Below, in pieces: positions 1 to 10,500 of a DNA stretch of 62,799 nt. The notes beneath the pieces were generated by a model. It saw nothing but the letters and a program-made list of their open reading frames with translations. It made no database searches and was not told the DNA's origin. Each line of letters opens with the position of its first letter. Within the stretch, counting starts at the first letter, position 1. This DNA comes from Trichomonas tenax (taxonomy: Eukaryota > Parabasalia > Trichomonadida > Trichomonadidae): contig JALKBU010000195.1 of the NCBI GenBank assembly GCA_023091735.1, forward strand, positions 1 to 62,799, given 5' to 3'. The position numbers were made by a program, and so were the translations under genes.

Positions 1-102
1 GTTCAGCTTCGCTTCTTGGTTTCCAAATATTTTGGATTTTTAAAAAAGCAAAGTGTCACATTTATATCCACAGAGCCTTCTAGAGCTAACCAGGATAATA
101 TC

Positions 103-163
103 GAAAAAAAAAAAAAAAAAAAAAAAAAGGGAAAAATAAAAAAATAAATAAAAAGATGTTTGG

Positions 164-221
<58 letters not shown>

Positions 222-228
222 ATCTTTA
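103..228. repeat. homopolymeric A/T tracts downstream of the U2AF-like gene
   Basis: Long A runs (about 104-128 and 177-220) and a T run (164-176) fill the space beyond the stop codon of the minus-strand gene. AAAGATGTTT at 152-161 is mirrored by ACATCTTT at 220-227, so the tract can fold back on itself. Tract lengths may be assembly-dependent. Nothing coding is credible here. Confidence 0.8.
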
Positions 229-1368
229 TTATTCGGAAAGAATTGTAATGATAGTTCTTCCGAGATATTTTCTTCCTGCAATAGATAACTGTGCTTCTAA
301 TGCATCAGCGGGTGATTCAAATTCAACAACAGCAACACCAAAATTCCTGATCGCTCCAATTCTTTCATCCTTCGATAAAATGCATTTCGTAACTTTACCA
401 AACTTTTCGAGCTCTTTTGCAATATCATATGATATCATTGAATTCATTGCATCATTATCAATGACTTGAAAAGGAATAGCATTTAACATATAAAGGATCT
501 TTCCATAAGCTTCAGCTGACGCAGAACCTGTTGTAATTCGTGTTTCTTGCTGAAGAATCTGCTGAAGATTAATTCCGTCACATGGAACATTGAACAAACC
601 AGGAAGATTTTCTTCTTCTGGAGTTGTTACTAATCTCATTGGAGCGCAGTTTAATACAAAGTCTCCAAATTGCTTTCCGTCAATACGAGATGATGCAACT
701 TCTGGTGAAATTGGAGGTCTCACATCAACGAGAACGCAATCATTCATATTATCTATTGGAAGAAATCCATCAATTGCAAAAAATTGCTGAAGGAAAGAAG
801 GAAGCTCACGGAGATGAGTTGTGTCAACGTTAGTGATAATGATTCTTTGTGGATGCTGAGAGAAGAGAAAAGATGGCTCTGTATGTGGAATTTGATGAAA
901 ATCTTCTGATGTCGTGAAATGTAATTTAGTATTACTCAAAAGGAGCCTCTGATCGAGATTTAACACGTTTCTGACATCGCTTTCTGATGGAAAAATTATT
1001 CCAAATCTATTTTCGTCTTCGAGTGTGAAGAAATCTGGAATTGTCCCCGGAGATGAATATTGGCCCCTTTTCATAAGTTCTTTTATGATAAATTGAACGA
1101 CTTGAATTGGAGAATTATCCGTTGGCAAATTTTCAACGAATACAGTGTAAAAGAGTCTTTGCCTCTCTACAGGTGATTGCAAGTATCGATTATTTAGTCC
1201 GCAAATCTCGAAAATACTTGAAATTTCGCGAATATTTGGGCTTGTTTTTGAAACTAAGCCAGGAGGGAGTCCAGGGGTATATCCCATCGCTTTAAATTCC
1301 TCCGGAGTCGTGTTCCATCCTCCTTTCAGACGCGGTGTCGTTCGAAGTAGAAATTCGAATTCCGACAT
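229..1368 (-). CDS. U2AF large-subunit-like splicing factor (RRM/UHM protein)
   Basis: 379 aa. The N-terminus has the WNTTPEEFKAMGYTPGLP segment, which resembles the region before RRM1 in U2AF65. RRM-like domains follow at about residues 70-150 and 172-245. The C-terminal domain (about 285-379) ends in GRKYLGRTIITILSE, matching the GRKFANR-type end of the U2AF homology motif (UHM). In the family, the RRMs bind the intron polypyrimidine tract and the UHM binds SF1 during 3' splice-site recognition in the nucleus. No RS-rich N-terminus is visible, so this is a short, divergent form. The start is the first ATG. An Inr-like GAAAAGTGACAT lies about 100 bp upstream on this strand (1462-1472). Genes in this window are intronless, yet some trichomonad genes are spliced, so a U2AF is expected. 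Confidence 0.8.
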   Translation of the reverse strand: MSEFEFLLRTTPRLKGGWNTTPEEFKAMGYTPGLPPGLVSKTSPNIREISSIFEICGLNNRYLQSPVERQRLFYTVFVENLPTDNSPIQVVQFIIKELMKRGQYSSPGTIPDFFTLEDENRFGIIFPSESDVRNVLNLDQRLLLSNTKLHFTTSEDFHQIPHTEPSFLFSQHPQRIIITNVDTTHLRELPSFLQQFFAIDGFLPIDNMNDCVLVDVRPPISPEVASSRIDGKQFGDFVLNCAPMRLVTTPEEENLPGLFNVPCDGINLQQILQQETRITTGSASAEAYGKILYMLNAIPFQVIDNDAMNSMISYDIAKELEKFGKVTKCILSKDERIGAIRNFGVAVVEFESPADALEAQLSIAGRKYLGRTIITILSE

Positions 1369-2036
1369 TTAATGGATTTAACAGAAATTGGTTTAAATTT
1401 GAATCCATTTTCTTATTTTATATCTAAATTCACATTAATTTTCGATTTTTAATTATTTTCATGTCACTTTTCTTCTGCTTTTCTTGACTTCACATTCATC
1501 AATCAATATAACCTTTTCGTTGTATATTTTTGTAAAATCCCATCAACTTCAATACTTAAACTTCTGTAAAAGAAAAATGAAAACATCAAAAATATTTTTG
1601 TCACTTTTTGCATTTATCTCAAAAAATTGCCATTTTAGGGGCTTCAACGAATTTGAAAAAGGAAAAAACAAAAATATATATTTTTTATTAGAAGCCCACA
1701 CCAGTGGTCATGTTTTTACACATTGTTTATCAAAATGGCATTTTTATACTGATGCTTTATTCTTCAATCAATAATATCAACTAATAATGAAAATGTAACA
1801 TATTAATCAATACAGAAGCATTATATTATAGGTATTCTTTATATTTATATAAATAAAATAAGTTAATAATGATTGAGAAGTGCTTTTAATGAGTGAAAAG
1901 GTGCTCAATAAATAAGGTTAATTAAAAGGGAAATTTTAATTTTTTGTTGATGATAGTAATAGGAATGATTTTGTTTGAAGGAAAATCAACAAAAGAAAGA
2001 AAAATATCAAAAATTCAATTTGGCATATATTTAGTG
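1369..2036. other. intergenic region between divergent genes
   Basis: AT-rich spacer between the U2AF-like gene (-) and the GH20 gene (+). It must hold both promoters. The only marked signals are the complement of AAAAGTGACAT at 1462-1471 and AAAAAGTGACATA immediately before the GH20 ATG. A 96-codon frame at 1484-1774 has biased, low-complexity composition and no recognisable domain, so I do not call it. Confidence 0.5.
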
Positions 2037-2052
2037 AAAAAGTGACATAATG
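2037..2052 (+). promoter_or_regulatory. Inr-like element abutting the GH20 start codon
   Basis: AAAAAGTGACATA runs directly into ATG. The same string, AAAAGTGACATAATG, precedes the discoidin gene on the minus strand at 32872-32886, and AAAAGTGATATAATG precedes the one at 24151. The recurrence at start codons of unrelated genes suggests a core-promoter or initiator role. The exact transcription start is not visible. Confidence 0.5.
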
Positions 2053-4311
2053 ATGTTTTCTTTCTTCGTTTTAAGATGCTTGTGTCACAGTGATCACTTC
2101 AAAAACGTACATAGACACAACTACTGGACTGCTGACATTGCTAGTGGCGAAAAATTGAATATAATGGCAACAAATTCTCTCGAATATGAAGATGATGAAC
2201 ATTTGACATATGAAAAGATCATGCAGATTGATGCTCATAGGAACGGACCATGTTCATGCGCTGATCACGAACATCAAGATATTCTTAAAAATTCTTACAT
2301 CCCTAATCAACAACTCAACCTTATTCCGTATCCAAATGAACTAAAGCTCCTTGAAGGCAGTTTTACATTTGATGAGGAAACAAAAATGTTTTCTAATTTA
2401 CCAAAAGCCGAGAAGAAACTATTTCTCAAGTATATTTTGGCTTTAGGCATTCCACTGATATCGAGTTATAAGCCATTGGAGAAAAATTGTGTTCAATTAA
2501 TCCTCGATTCTTCTTATGAGATTGATGACGAGTATTACGAGCTTTCTGTTACTAACAATAACATCACCATCATCGGGCAAACAAGCAAAGCTCTTTTCTG
2601 CGGTATTCAGACACTTGCACAATTATATCAATTATCAAACAAGCCAGGAATCATTCCAGCACTTGACATCAAGGATAAGCCAGCTTTTAAGTATCGTGGA
2701 TTCATGTGTGACTGCTCAAGGCACTTTTCAAACAAAGATCTTATTTTGAAGCAAATCGATATGCTTGCATACTTCAAGATCAACTTCCTGCATCTCCACT
2801 TGACCGATAATGGCGGCTGGAGAATCGAAATCAAGCAATATCCAGAACTCACCGAGCAAACAGCATTTCGTCCAGAATCGAGATGGAGAGAGTGGTGGCT
2901 CAATGGAAACAAGCACTATTGCCCGAAGGACACTCCCAATGCTTACGGCGGATACTTCACGCAAGAGGATATCAAAGAAATGATCAAATACGCACAAGAC
3001 AGATTCATCACGATTATTCCTGAGATAGAAATGCCAGGACACTCAGATGAAGTCTTCTTACCACACCCAGAGCTCACATGCTCGGGGCAGATCTATAATG
3101 GTGCTGACTTCTGCATTGGTAACCCAGACACGTTCACTTTCGTTGAGAACATTCTCACCGAAATCATGGATCTCTTCCCATCCGAATACATCCACATCGG
3201 CGGCGATGAAGCAACAATGAGTGGATGGAAGACATGCCCTAAGTGCCAGAAACTTATGGATGATATGGGATTCCAGAAGATCGAAGAGCTTCAGTCCTAC
3301 TTCATCAAGAAGGTTGACGCTTTCATCACATCGAAGAACAGGAAACTCATCGGTTGGGATGAAATCCTCAAAGGCGGTTTATCTGAACACGCTATCGTTA
3401 TGTCATGGACAGGTGAAGGCAATGGCGCTGTTGCTGCTAACGCTGGACATCAGGTCATCATGACACCAGCTGGAAAGGCATATTTGTGCTACTATCAGGA
3501 TTACCAACCAACACAGCCAGAAGCTCCTGCCTGGGCGTTCGTCAACTTGGAGATGGTTTACAAGTATCATCCAATCCCAGCGGGAGTCGATGATGAGCAC
3601 AAGAATTACATTTGGGGTGTCCAGGGAAGCCTTTGGACTGAGTGGATCCCAACAAGCTCTCACTTAGAGTACATGATGTGGCCAAGAATGTTTGCTATTG
3701 CTGAAATCGCTTGGACACAGAAGGAATTAAAGAACTGGGATGGATTCAGGTTTAGAACAGACAGTGCTTTGAGATTCATGAGCGAGAAGGGATATTCTCC
3801 ATATAGGTATGACTTATCTATCGGAGATAGACAAGAACACGTTGTCCCAATCGATCATCTCGCAAGAGGAAAGACTGTTAAGTACTATCAGCCATATCAT
3901 CCAAGCTATCCAGCAGGAGGCAACGGCGCTCTCACAAACAGTGTCAGAGGTAATTGGCAGTTCAGTGATGGATGCTGGCAAGGATTCCAGTACGGTGCTG
4001 CTAAAGCTCACACATTTGATGTCGAAGTCGATTTAGGCGATGTTTTGAGTTTCAAGCAGATCTCCACCGAATGGCTCCTTTCTTCAAAGGACTCTGTCTA
4101 CTATCCGAAGACAATTGTCATCCAGACATCCAATGACCAGAAGACTTACAAGACAATTTACAACGAAACATATGCTTTTGATAACAGCGCTTTCGATTTT
4201 ACAAAGCACACATGGGCAGGTGCAGAATCCGCTCGTTATCTCAGAATGCAAGCTGATGTTTATCCAGAGAAGAACGGATTCATCTTCACCGATGAGATTG
4301 TTATTCAATAA
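2050..4311 (+). CDS. secreted beta-N-acetylhexosaminidase (GH20) with C-terminal discoidin-like domain
   Basis: 753 aa. A hydrophobic leader (MMFSFFVLRCLC) suggests secretion or lysosomal routing. A GH20 N-terminal alpha/beta domain (about 90-200) precedes the TIM barrel (about 200-560). YRGFMCDCSRHF, HLHLTDNGGWRIEI and IPEIEMPGHS are family hallmarks. The catalytic Asp-Glu pair is in HIGGDEA (about residues 386-387). The last about 140 residues (RYLRMQADVYPE...IFTDEIVIQ) form an F5/8 type C-like carbohydrate-binding fold. The enzyme removes terminal GlcNAc/GalNAc from glycans by substrate-assisted retention; for a mucosal parasite, host mucin is a plausible substrate (inference). Codons are strongly C-ending, which fits high expression. 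The ATG at 2050 is supported by the Inr-like motif touching it. Confidence 0.92.
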   Translation: MMFSFFVLRCLCHSDHFKNVHRHNYWTADIASGEKLNIMATNSLEYEDDEHLTYEKIMQIDAHRNGPCSCADHEHQDILKNSYIPNQQLNLIPYPNELKLLEGSFTFDEETKMFSNLPKAEKKLFLKYILALGIPLISSYKPLEKNCVQLILDSSYEIDDEYYELSVTNNNITIIGQTSKALFCGIQTLAQLYQLSNKPGIIPALDIKDKPAFKYRGFMCDCSRHFSNKDLILKQIDMLAYFKINFLHLHLTDNGGWRIEIKQYPELTEQTAFRPESRWREWWLNGNKHYCPKDTPNAYGGYFTQEDIKEMIKYAQDRFITIIPEIEMPGHSDEVFLPHPELTCSGQIYNGADFCIGNPDTFTFVENILTEIMDLFPSEYIHIGGDEATMSGWKTCPKCQKLMDDMGFQKIEELQSYFIKKVDAFITSKNRKLIGWDEILKGGLSEHAIVMSWTGEGNGAVAANAGHQVIMTPAGKAYLCYYQDYQPTQPEAPAWAFVNLEMVYKYHPIPAGVDDEHKNYIWGVQGSLWTEWIPTSSHLEYMMWPRMFAIAEIAWTQKELKNWDGFRFRTDSALRFMSEKGYSPYRYDLSIGDRQEHVVPIDHLARGKTVKYYQPYHPSYPAGGNGALTNSVRGNWQFSDGCWQGFQYGAAKAHTFDVEVDLGDVLSFKQISTEWLLSSKDSVYYPKTIVIQTSNDQKTYKTIYNETYAFDNSAFDFTKHTWAGAESARYLRMQADVYPEKNGFIFTDEIVIQ

Positions 4312-5086
4312 TCTTTATTAAACAATTACTTTTTTTTTCCAAATTCATCAAAAGGCGACGGCAAAATTTTTCCTTCTGCGGTGTAGTCCCGCGACCTTCA
4401 TAACTTTTTATACGATCCATATTTTTTCGATTTGTAAGTACTTTCATGAACTTATTGATAGTTGTCTATCCAGTGGTATAAGTGACACAGTCTATATATC
4501 TATCAAATCATTGATTGCATTTCAAATCATCCAAAAATACACGATTTCCAGCATAAATGTATGCACTAATATGTAGCATATGATATTTTTATATGTATTA
4601 TTGATTCAAATGCCTCTTATACACTTAAAATTAAAAATGCAAATAATTCATTAATTGATTTGAGGGAGATTATACACATGAAAGTTATTGAATTTGATGG
4701 GATTTGGATTTGCAGCTGTAATAATGTAAAATTTTAGAATCTTAGATTTGGTTTTATTATTTATGAGATTTTTCAATTGGAAAGTAAAAGCATAGATCAA
4801 AATTTTGCTTTCGTTAGATATGCAATTGCTAGCCTTGAATTATAGTTTAGATCGTGGTGATAAAAATATTATAATATTATATCAAGGTAATATTTCATTA
4901 AAAAGACGTCAAAATTAATATTTTATAATATCTTTTAAAATTATAGACTTTGATCTTTATCCAGTATATAATTCAGCAGAAATACAAAAAGAAAGAAGAA
5001 ATTTTAAATTTTTTAGATGTAATCATATTGATAACTTCAGGCTGTAATAATCTATCATATTCTTATTATATGCGAAGGCCTTAAAT
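4312..5086. other. intergenic region
   Basis: AT-rich spacer with no credible gene. A short GC-richer block at about 4353-4400 (containing GGCGACGG and CCCGCGACC) is the only compositional anomaly. I could not assign it to an RNA family. Confidence 0.4.
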
Positions 5087-6561
5087 ATGCTAAGTTCAAA
5101 AAAATCTTTAATGACTAACCTTATAACAGGAAATGGCGGGATAAAAGTGCCATTAGATCTGATTTCTTTCGGAAATAGTTGAACTATCATGTTTCATAAC
5201 AGCAGTATCAATGACATATGTTCTGATTAGTGTAGCACTACCACTTTGAAGAACGATTCATCAAATTTTTCAACAATTTCTAGTGATTAAACAGAGTTAT
5301 TTTTATTTGTATTGATTTCGACCGAGATAATTTTGCAACAACGAACTTCAATCCAATCGCAATCTGAAACACATCCAGAAAGTGTTATTTCTCCAATTGT
5401 CAATATCGACGATTTCACAGACATTTCTGAACTTCAGAATCTATACAAGGAGAAGTTCCCAATTGATGATTACATACTCATTATGCCTCATATTATTTAC
5501 GCGAACAAGGGATACCCTCTTGGTATCTACATTGGGCCTAGTGAAAATTCGAAAGCTTTTAAATTATTTTTCAAGGCATTGAATAATTATGGTGTTAAGA
5601 AATCAGATCCGAAAGGAAAAATGTTCTTGAATGACGAAGGATCCGGAATCAACAAATTTTTAAATGATGCAGTTATCAAACCATTTTGTTGTTTAAGACA
5701 TTTTATCAATAAGCTAGGACCAGGATCAGAAGTTACAGCTTTCGGATCATACATTCTATTTTCAGATGATGATATTATTTATGATAGTCGATATAAACGC
5801 TATTTACCAATCGTTAAGGAATATAAAGAAAAACAAATGATCACAGAGGATCAATATGAAGCTTTTATCGAGTTAGATAGTAAAAAGTCCCAGCTCGCCA
5901 TGTTTAGGAGAACACCACGAATTAGTTGCAGTAATCATATTGAAGCAACTAATAAATAAGCATCGCTTAAAATAAAAGAGACGAAAAGTGATGGAGAAAT
6001 GTTATTTTCGTTGCTTCAATATATGATAACAAGAATTAATTCATTATCAATAATTGATGACAAAAATATCAAAAAGGAATTCAAAAGGATTCTAAGCAAT
6101 GCGCATTTCTGCAGTCAAAAATTTCATGACAAAAATGCCCAATTTGTGATCCGAGCATTCCACTTCAAAAATATAAGGTTAAAATCCCATGTGTTCATGT
6201 AATTGAAAATTGGAACATTAATGATATTAAAGGACCACCCGGATTGAACTTCAAGTTATTAGAGGTTGGAAATATAGCATCCAACAATGTCATATTTAGC
6301 GATGAGCCAAATCCGAAAACAATCGAAACCAAAAAGAAAGCTCCAACAACAAAAGAAGATGTTGAATTTTCTGAAGATAAGCGATTTGATTACGAATTTC
6401 TCGCTTTGATGAAGATTATGCTAAAAATAAAGTCATATGAATATGCAGCTTGTTTATTTTACATGGCAAATCTTCCCCAACACCCTACAGACAAAACTTT
6501 GATGGTAAGCTATACAAAAGAAAACCTTCCTCGAATTAAGGAATTAGCGAAAACTCATTAA
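5087..6561 (+). pseudogene. MULE-type transposase pseudogene
   Basis: The open part starts at 5291 without an ATG. It encodes GYPLGIYIGPSENSKAF, then MFLNDEGSGINKFLND, then FCCLRHFINKLG, then SNHIEATNK. The order (second acidic residue in LNDEGSGI, then a C-x2-H-like CLRHF, then SNHIEA) is typical of Mutator-like (MULE) DDE transposases. A TAA at 5957-5959 interrupts the frame, which continues with ASLKIKETKSDGE. Around 6178 a frameshift moves it to the frame encoding IPCVHVIENW and the segment ending at 6561. Weaker in-frame matter with three stops extends upstream to about 5087. No terminal inverted repeats were identified, so the element is dead and probably truncated. Confidence 0.6.
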
Positions 6562-6670
6562 GAATTAATCAAATCATACCAAAAATAACAACATCTATGG
6601 ATGTCAATTCTACTACACAAGTTTGGATCAATCACATTTATTTATATTTATTAAAAATTATGATGTAGTC

Positions 6671-6844
6671 TTATTGTAAATTGACTTGTTCAAGCTCGGT
6701 TTCATTGGAGGAATTGTCATCATTGAGAGAGGCTTGTTCGTCTGAAGCAAAGAAGGTAATGGGTGCATTCCTTCAAGGAATGTGTGCCGGAAATGAATAA
6801 TTCCCTGGAGGCAACATCATAGACAATATGCTGCTTTTTCTCAT
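6671..6844 (-). pseudogene. unidentified coding remnant
   Basis: In the frame ending at 6671, the minus strand reads MRKSSILSMMLPPGNYSF, a few more residues, an in-frame TGA, then RNAPITFFASDEQ and an acidic Asn-rich end. The residue usage is protein-like and the frame is broken only once in 58 codons. I do not recognise the family. It lies head-to-head with the discoidin relic at 6850 and is probably the end of a decayed gene. Confidence 0.35.
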
Positions 6845-6849
6845 GGTCA

Positions 6850-7143
6850 GTTCACATTTCCAATGCTGGAATAAAGTGGGAGCTAATACAAAAAATCTTC
6901 AGGAACACAACGATGTGCGCAGAAAAAACATTTTATTTTGATAGGAAGTATACTGCTAAATATCTGAAAGTCTTTCAGGACGTTCCTTGTCCTGGATATG
7001 TTCCATGTATTGCAATAAATAGAATCGAATTCTTCGGGAATATCATCGGTGATGTTGTCGATGCAAGATTGCCGTGGTATGAAGAAGATGAAGATGTGAG
7101 TATCATTTCTTTGCGATGTCATGACGATCTGCACCAAAACTAA
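6850..7143 (+). pseudogene. relic of the cysteine-rich discoidin family
   Basis: One open frame aligns with the C-terminal half of the family found at 22.9-36 kb. HISNAGIKW matches LQISDDNKTW, CAEKTFYFDRKYTAKY matches CNEKTYKLDKEYTAKY, and VPCPGYVPCIAINRIEFFG matches EPCPGDPPCIAINKFEIYG. The acidic EDEDVSII tail is kept, but the terminal GHISKNG is lost. The N-terminal half, including the Cys cluster, is absent. This is the most distant copy, 16 kb from the main array. Confidence 0.7.
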
Positions 7144-7507
7144 ACCAATCTTTTAATTGCAGCATTTTTCTTGACAAATAATTTTGTTTACACCTACATT
7201 GTAAAACAATTTTAAAAATTTACAAAACACTTATCAAATTTACACGTCATATTTTATAATTTTACATAACAATGTTATAATTTACACGTCAATTTTTAAC
7301 AAATATGTTTCATAATTGATTCTGATTTAGAATGTGCTATGCTGTGTTGTTTTTAAGTTTACATGGCAATTTTCATTGCATTTGCTCTTCAGAGTCGAAT
7401 CTGACAATTCAACCTTAGAAAAGTGGCATTAACCCTAAATTAACGTACAACCCAAGCAAAATTTTCAATAAAGAGTTGAGAAATGATAATATGATAAAAA
7501 ATCTTTA
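7144..7507. promoter_or_regulatory. spacer with clustered TTTACAYGTCA-type motifs
   Basis: The 364-bp spacer beyond the 3' end of the cyclase-like gene holds TTTACACGTCA at 7239-7249 and 7280-7290 and TTTACATGGCA at 7358-7368. These are variants of the motif found upstream of many start codons in this window. No active gene is seen to start here, so the cluster may be a relic promoter. Confidence 0.4.
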
Positions 7508-10500
7508 TTAACAATCTATTATCATGATATGAGAGAAGTCTTCACCTTGTCTAACTTTCTCTCTTAAGTTTTGTGGAATATCTCTATCAAGGCGTGAGCA
7601 GAGAAGTTCATTGTCACCTGCTGTTTCGATTCCTGTAATGCATGTCTGCAGTTCTGGAGCGAAGATGTTGAATGTAGCCTTGTTGAGGGATGGAATGCCG
7701 ATGATGCAGTTCCTTGCATGAGCAGTGATTGCAGAAACAACGATTCCTGTCTTATCACACTCCTCCTTGATTGCCTTAATGACTTCAATGGCCATTGCAA
7801 GTGGTTGCTGCATTGTCTTCTTCTGAGATTTGATGTTAAAGAGCAAGATTGAGATAAAGTTATGCTTCTTAACAAGAGCGCAGTCATCAGACTTCTTGGA
7901 AGCATTAACAACAGCCTTGTTAAACTGATCCATCTTTGTAAGGATTCTTTCGATGCCTTGATCATCATCGTCTTCCTCGTGAATTTCAATATTCTTTGCC
8001 TTGACAGCTAAGATAAGGATGTTTTCGAATAAGACTGTCTTGAATGGCTGCTCCTGGAAGGTCTCTCTGAAGTCGTGAGGAAGGATTCTATAGATTAAGT
8101 TCTTGAGGTTATCCTCTGTCTTCTGTCTTTCTTCCTTAAGTTGCTCGTTTGCAATATCTCTGTGGAGAATGATGATAATTTCGCCATTGTTTGACTGTGT
8201 TGCAGAGACATCCATATCATAGTTCTTTCCGTTCTGTCCCTTGAACTGCTTCTTGAATGTGAGCATCAGAGATGTTGAAGAATCAGCAACCTTACGGAGT
8301 TCGTCGTTGATTCCCATAATATCTTCGATGTTCTTTGCATTGGCACCAAGAGAAGATAACTGCTTTGCTGGTGCATTGGCTTCGATGATGTCGAAGTTCT
8401 TGTTTGTGATAAGAATGGCATCTGCTGATGAATCCTTGAGGCAGGAGATGTAGTGTGATGGAATGGAGTCGTTTTGACCATCAGATGTGAAGTTACCAGA
8501 GGCGATATCGAGAAGTCTTTCGTTTGTCTGGATGAACTTCTGATCAAGCATTGAGAGTGTCATGATGGTGAATCTGAATGTTCTCAAGACCTGCATCTGA
8601 TAGTAGATGAAGATTGTTAAGAAACAAGCGAGAATCAAAAATCCAATAACAGGTGTTGCAATGGCAATTGCTTCCTGAGATGAAATGATATTCTTCATAT
8701 CGACGAATGTGTTTGTGACGAGTTTATCAAGAATACCTGTGGAAAGGTGGTAATCGTTGTAGTGAATCCATTGAGCAATTCTCTTGTTGTCTTTGTTGTC
8801 GATATCTTTATCAATAATGTTGTTTGAAATATAATGCATTTCAGAAACATCAACTTCGAGAGAGAAAACATAACCATACTTGATAAAAAGATCGTGGTAT
8901 GACGTACCATTTGTATCAATTGTCTCGAAGAAGAGCTGTCTTGTTTCTGAAGGAACGAGAAGATAGCCGTAGCTGATGTTATCAACGACACCAAACAGAG
9001 CATCATCAATGCCTGTTTCGATCTTATCGGCTGTGGATGGGAACACACCTGTACCCATATAATCTGTATCAGCGTTGAACTTCTTGCCGTGTAAGAAAGC
9101 CCAGACACGCTTCAAGTTAGCGATTTGGTCGTAGATGTGGTTAGCGAGAAGTGCACCATTCTTCATCTGGAAAGGAAGAACTTTGAACTTCTCTGTTGAT
9201 CTTGTAAGCATGTAGTAGTTGATGAATGAGATTGCGATGAAAACAACGATGCAAGTGATGCAGAGGCATGAAACAAGGAATGTTGGGATGCCATGAGAGT
9301 CCTGAATTTGTAACTTAGATTCAGCATTGTTGTTCTTCTCATCGTCTGTCTTTGGAGTGAGCTCAGAAATGTGCTGAATGATTACGATGGAAGGAATCTT
9401 ATGCATGGACTGAATAATGTGGCCGTATTGAATTGCTTGAATTCGAAGCATTATTAAGACAATCGGGAATATCAATATTGATATCGCCGAGAATACAGAA
9501 GTCATCGTTAACGCAGTTCTTGCGAAATCCTTTGTATATTCGAGCATGTGATCTGTGACGTAATTAGAAAGGATATCAATAACATCGTTAACTCTGTAGT
9601 TGTTTTCAAGCATACGCATGAAGAATCTCGACTTCTTAGCTGGAATTGGGTTTTCCATGAATTCCTTTGAGAACTCAGAAATGAATGATGCATGCGTTGT
9701 AATCGCAGACATAATTGGAACGAAGTTCTTATTATCTATAGTGAAATTAGTTTTGTTGATGTAAAGATAGTTGAGCTTAGCTTTGAGTGATGACATTAGA
9801 TATGTGACGTTTCCGACATATTGAGACGCTTGCGAACGAAGTCTCTCAAGACTGTCAATGTTTGAATAAAGTGCTTGAATGTCATTTGTGATTTGTGTAA
9901 ATAGTGGAACAATTTCATCAATCTCAGAGTCAGCATCGAGCAATGTCATGATTTGAGATGTGTTATATGAAACTCCGAGAGCATCAGTAATGATGGAGAG
10001 GACTCTGTAAACTGGACGCGAAGTGTAGAACAAAAGGGACGTGAAGCCAGACAAAAACTGCAAAAGAGTTTCGTAGACAGAGTACTTCTGGAGAATCAAA
10101 ATGTTTGTAAGAACAATACCAAGAATGAACAGAATGATGAATGCTATGACAGTGAAGACATTGATAGCTCGGTTAATTGGAACATTGCATGACTTACCCA
10201 TTTCGTAGAGTGTATTTTGTGCTGTCAACTCTTCTTGGTCTTCTTCGTTCCTTTCGAGCTCAGAACCAAGGGAACCAGTTGAAATCATTGAAGGTGCCTG
10301 ATCTGGGTTCTGCTGCTGGGCCCGGTTGAGGAATGACTCAACATCAGGAAGAACAATAGGAATTAATGGGAAAACAGCCTTTGCTTGAATTTCGGCAAAA
10401 TCAACTGTTCTTGACATATTTGCCGCTGACGCATAGATTTCACTCTTTAGACGGTTGAAACAGATGTAGTTCAAGAACCTGGAATAGTGCTTATAGATGT

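Noticed and set aside
3..281. 92-codon minus-strand frame of Lys/Phe runs
   Set aside because: It is produced by the homopolymer tracts; no protein-like composition.
1484..1774. 96-codon plus-strand frame
   Set aside because: Low-complexity AT-driven composition, no domain, no promoter motif, and it lies inside a divergent promoter spacer.
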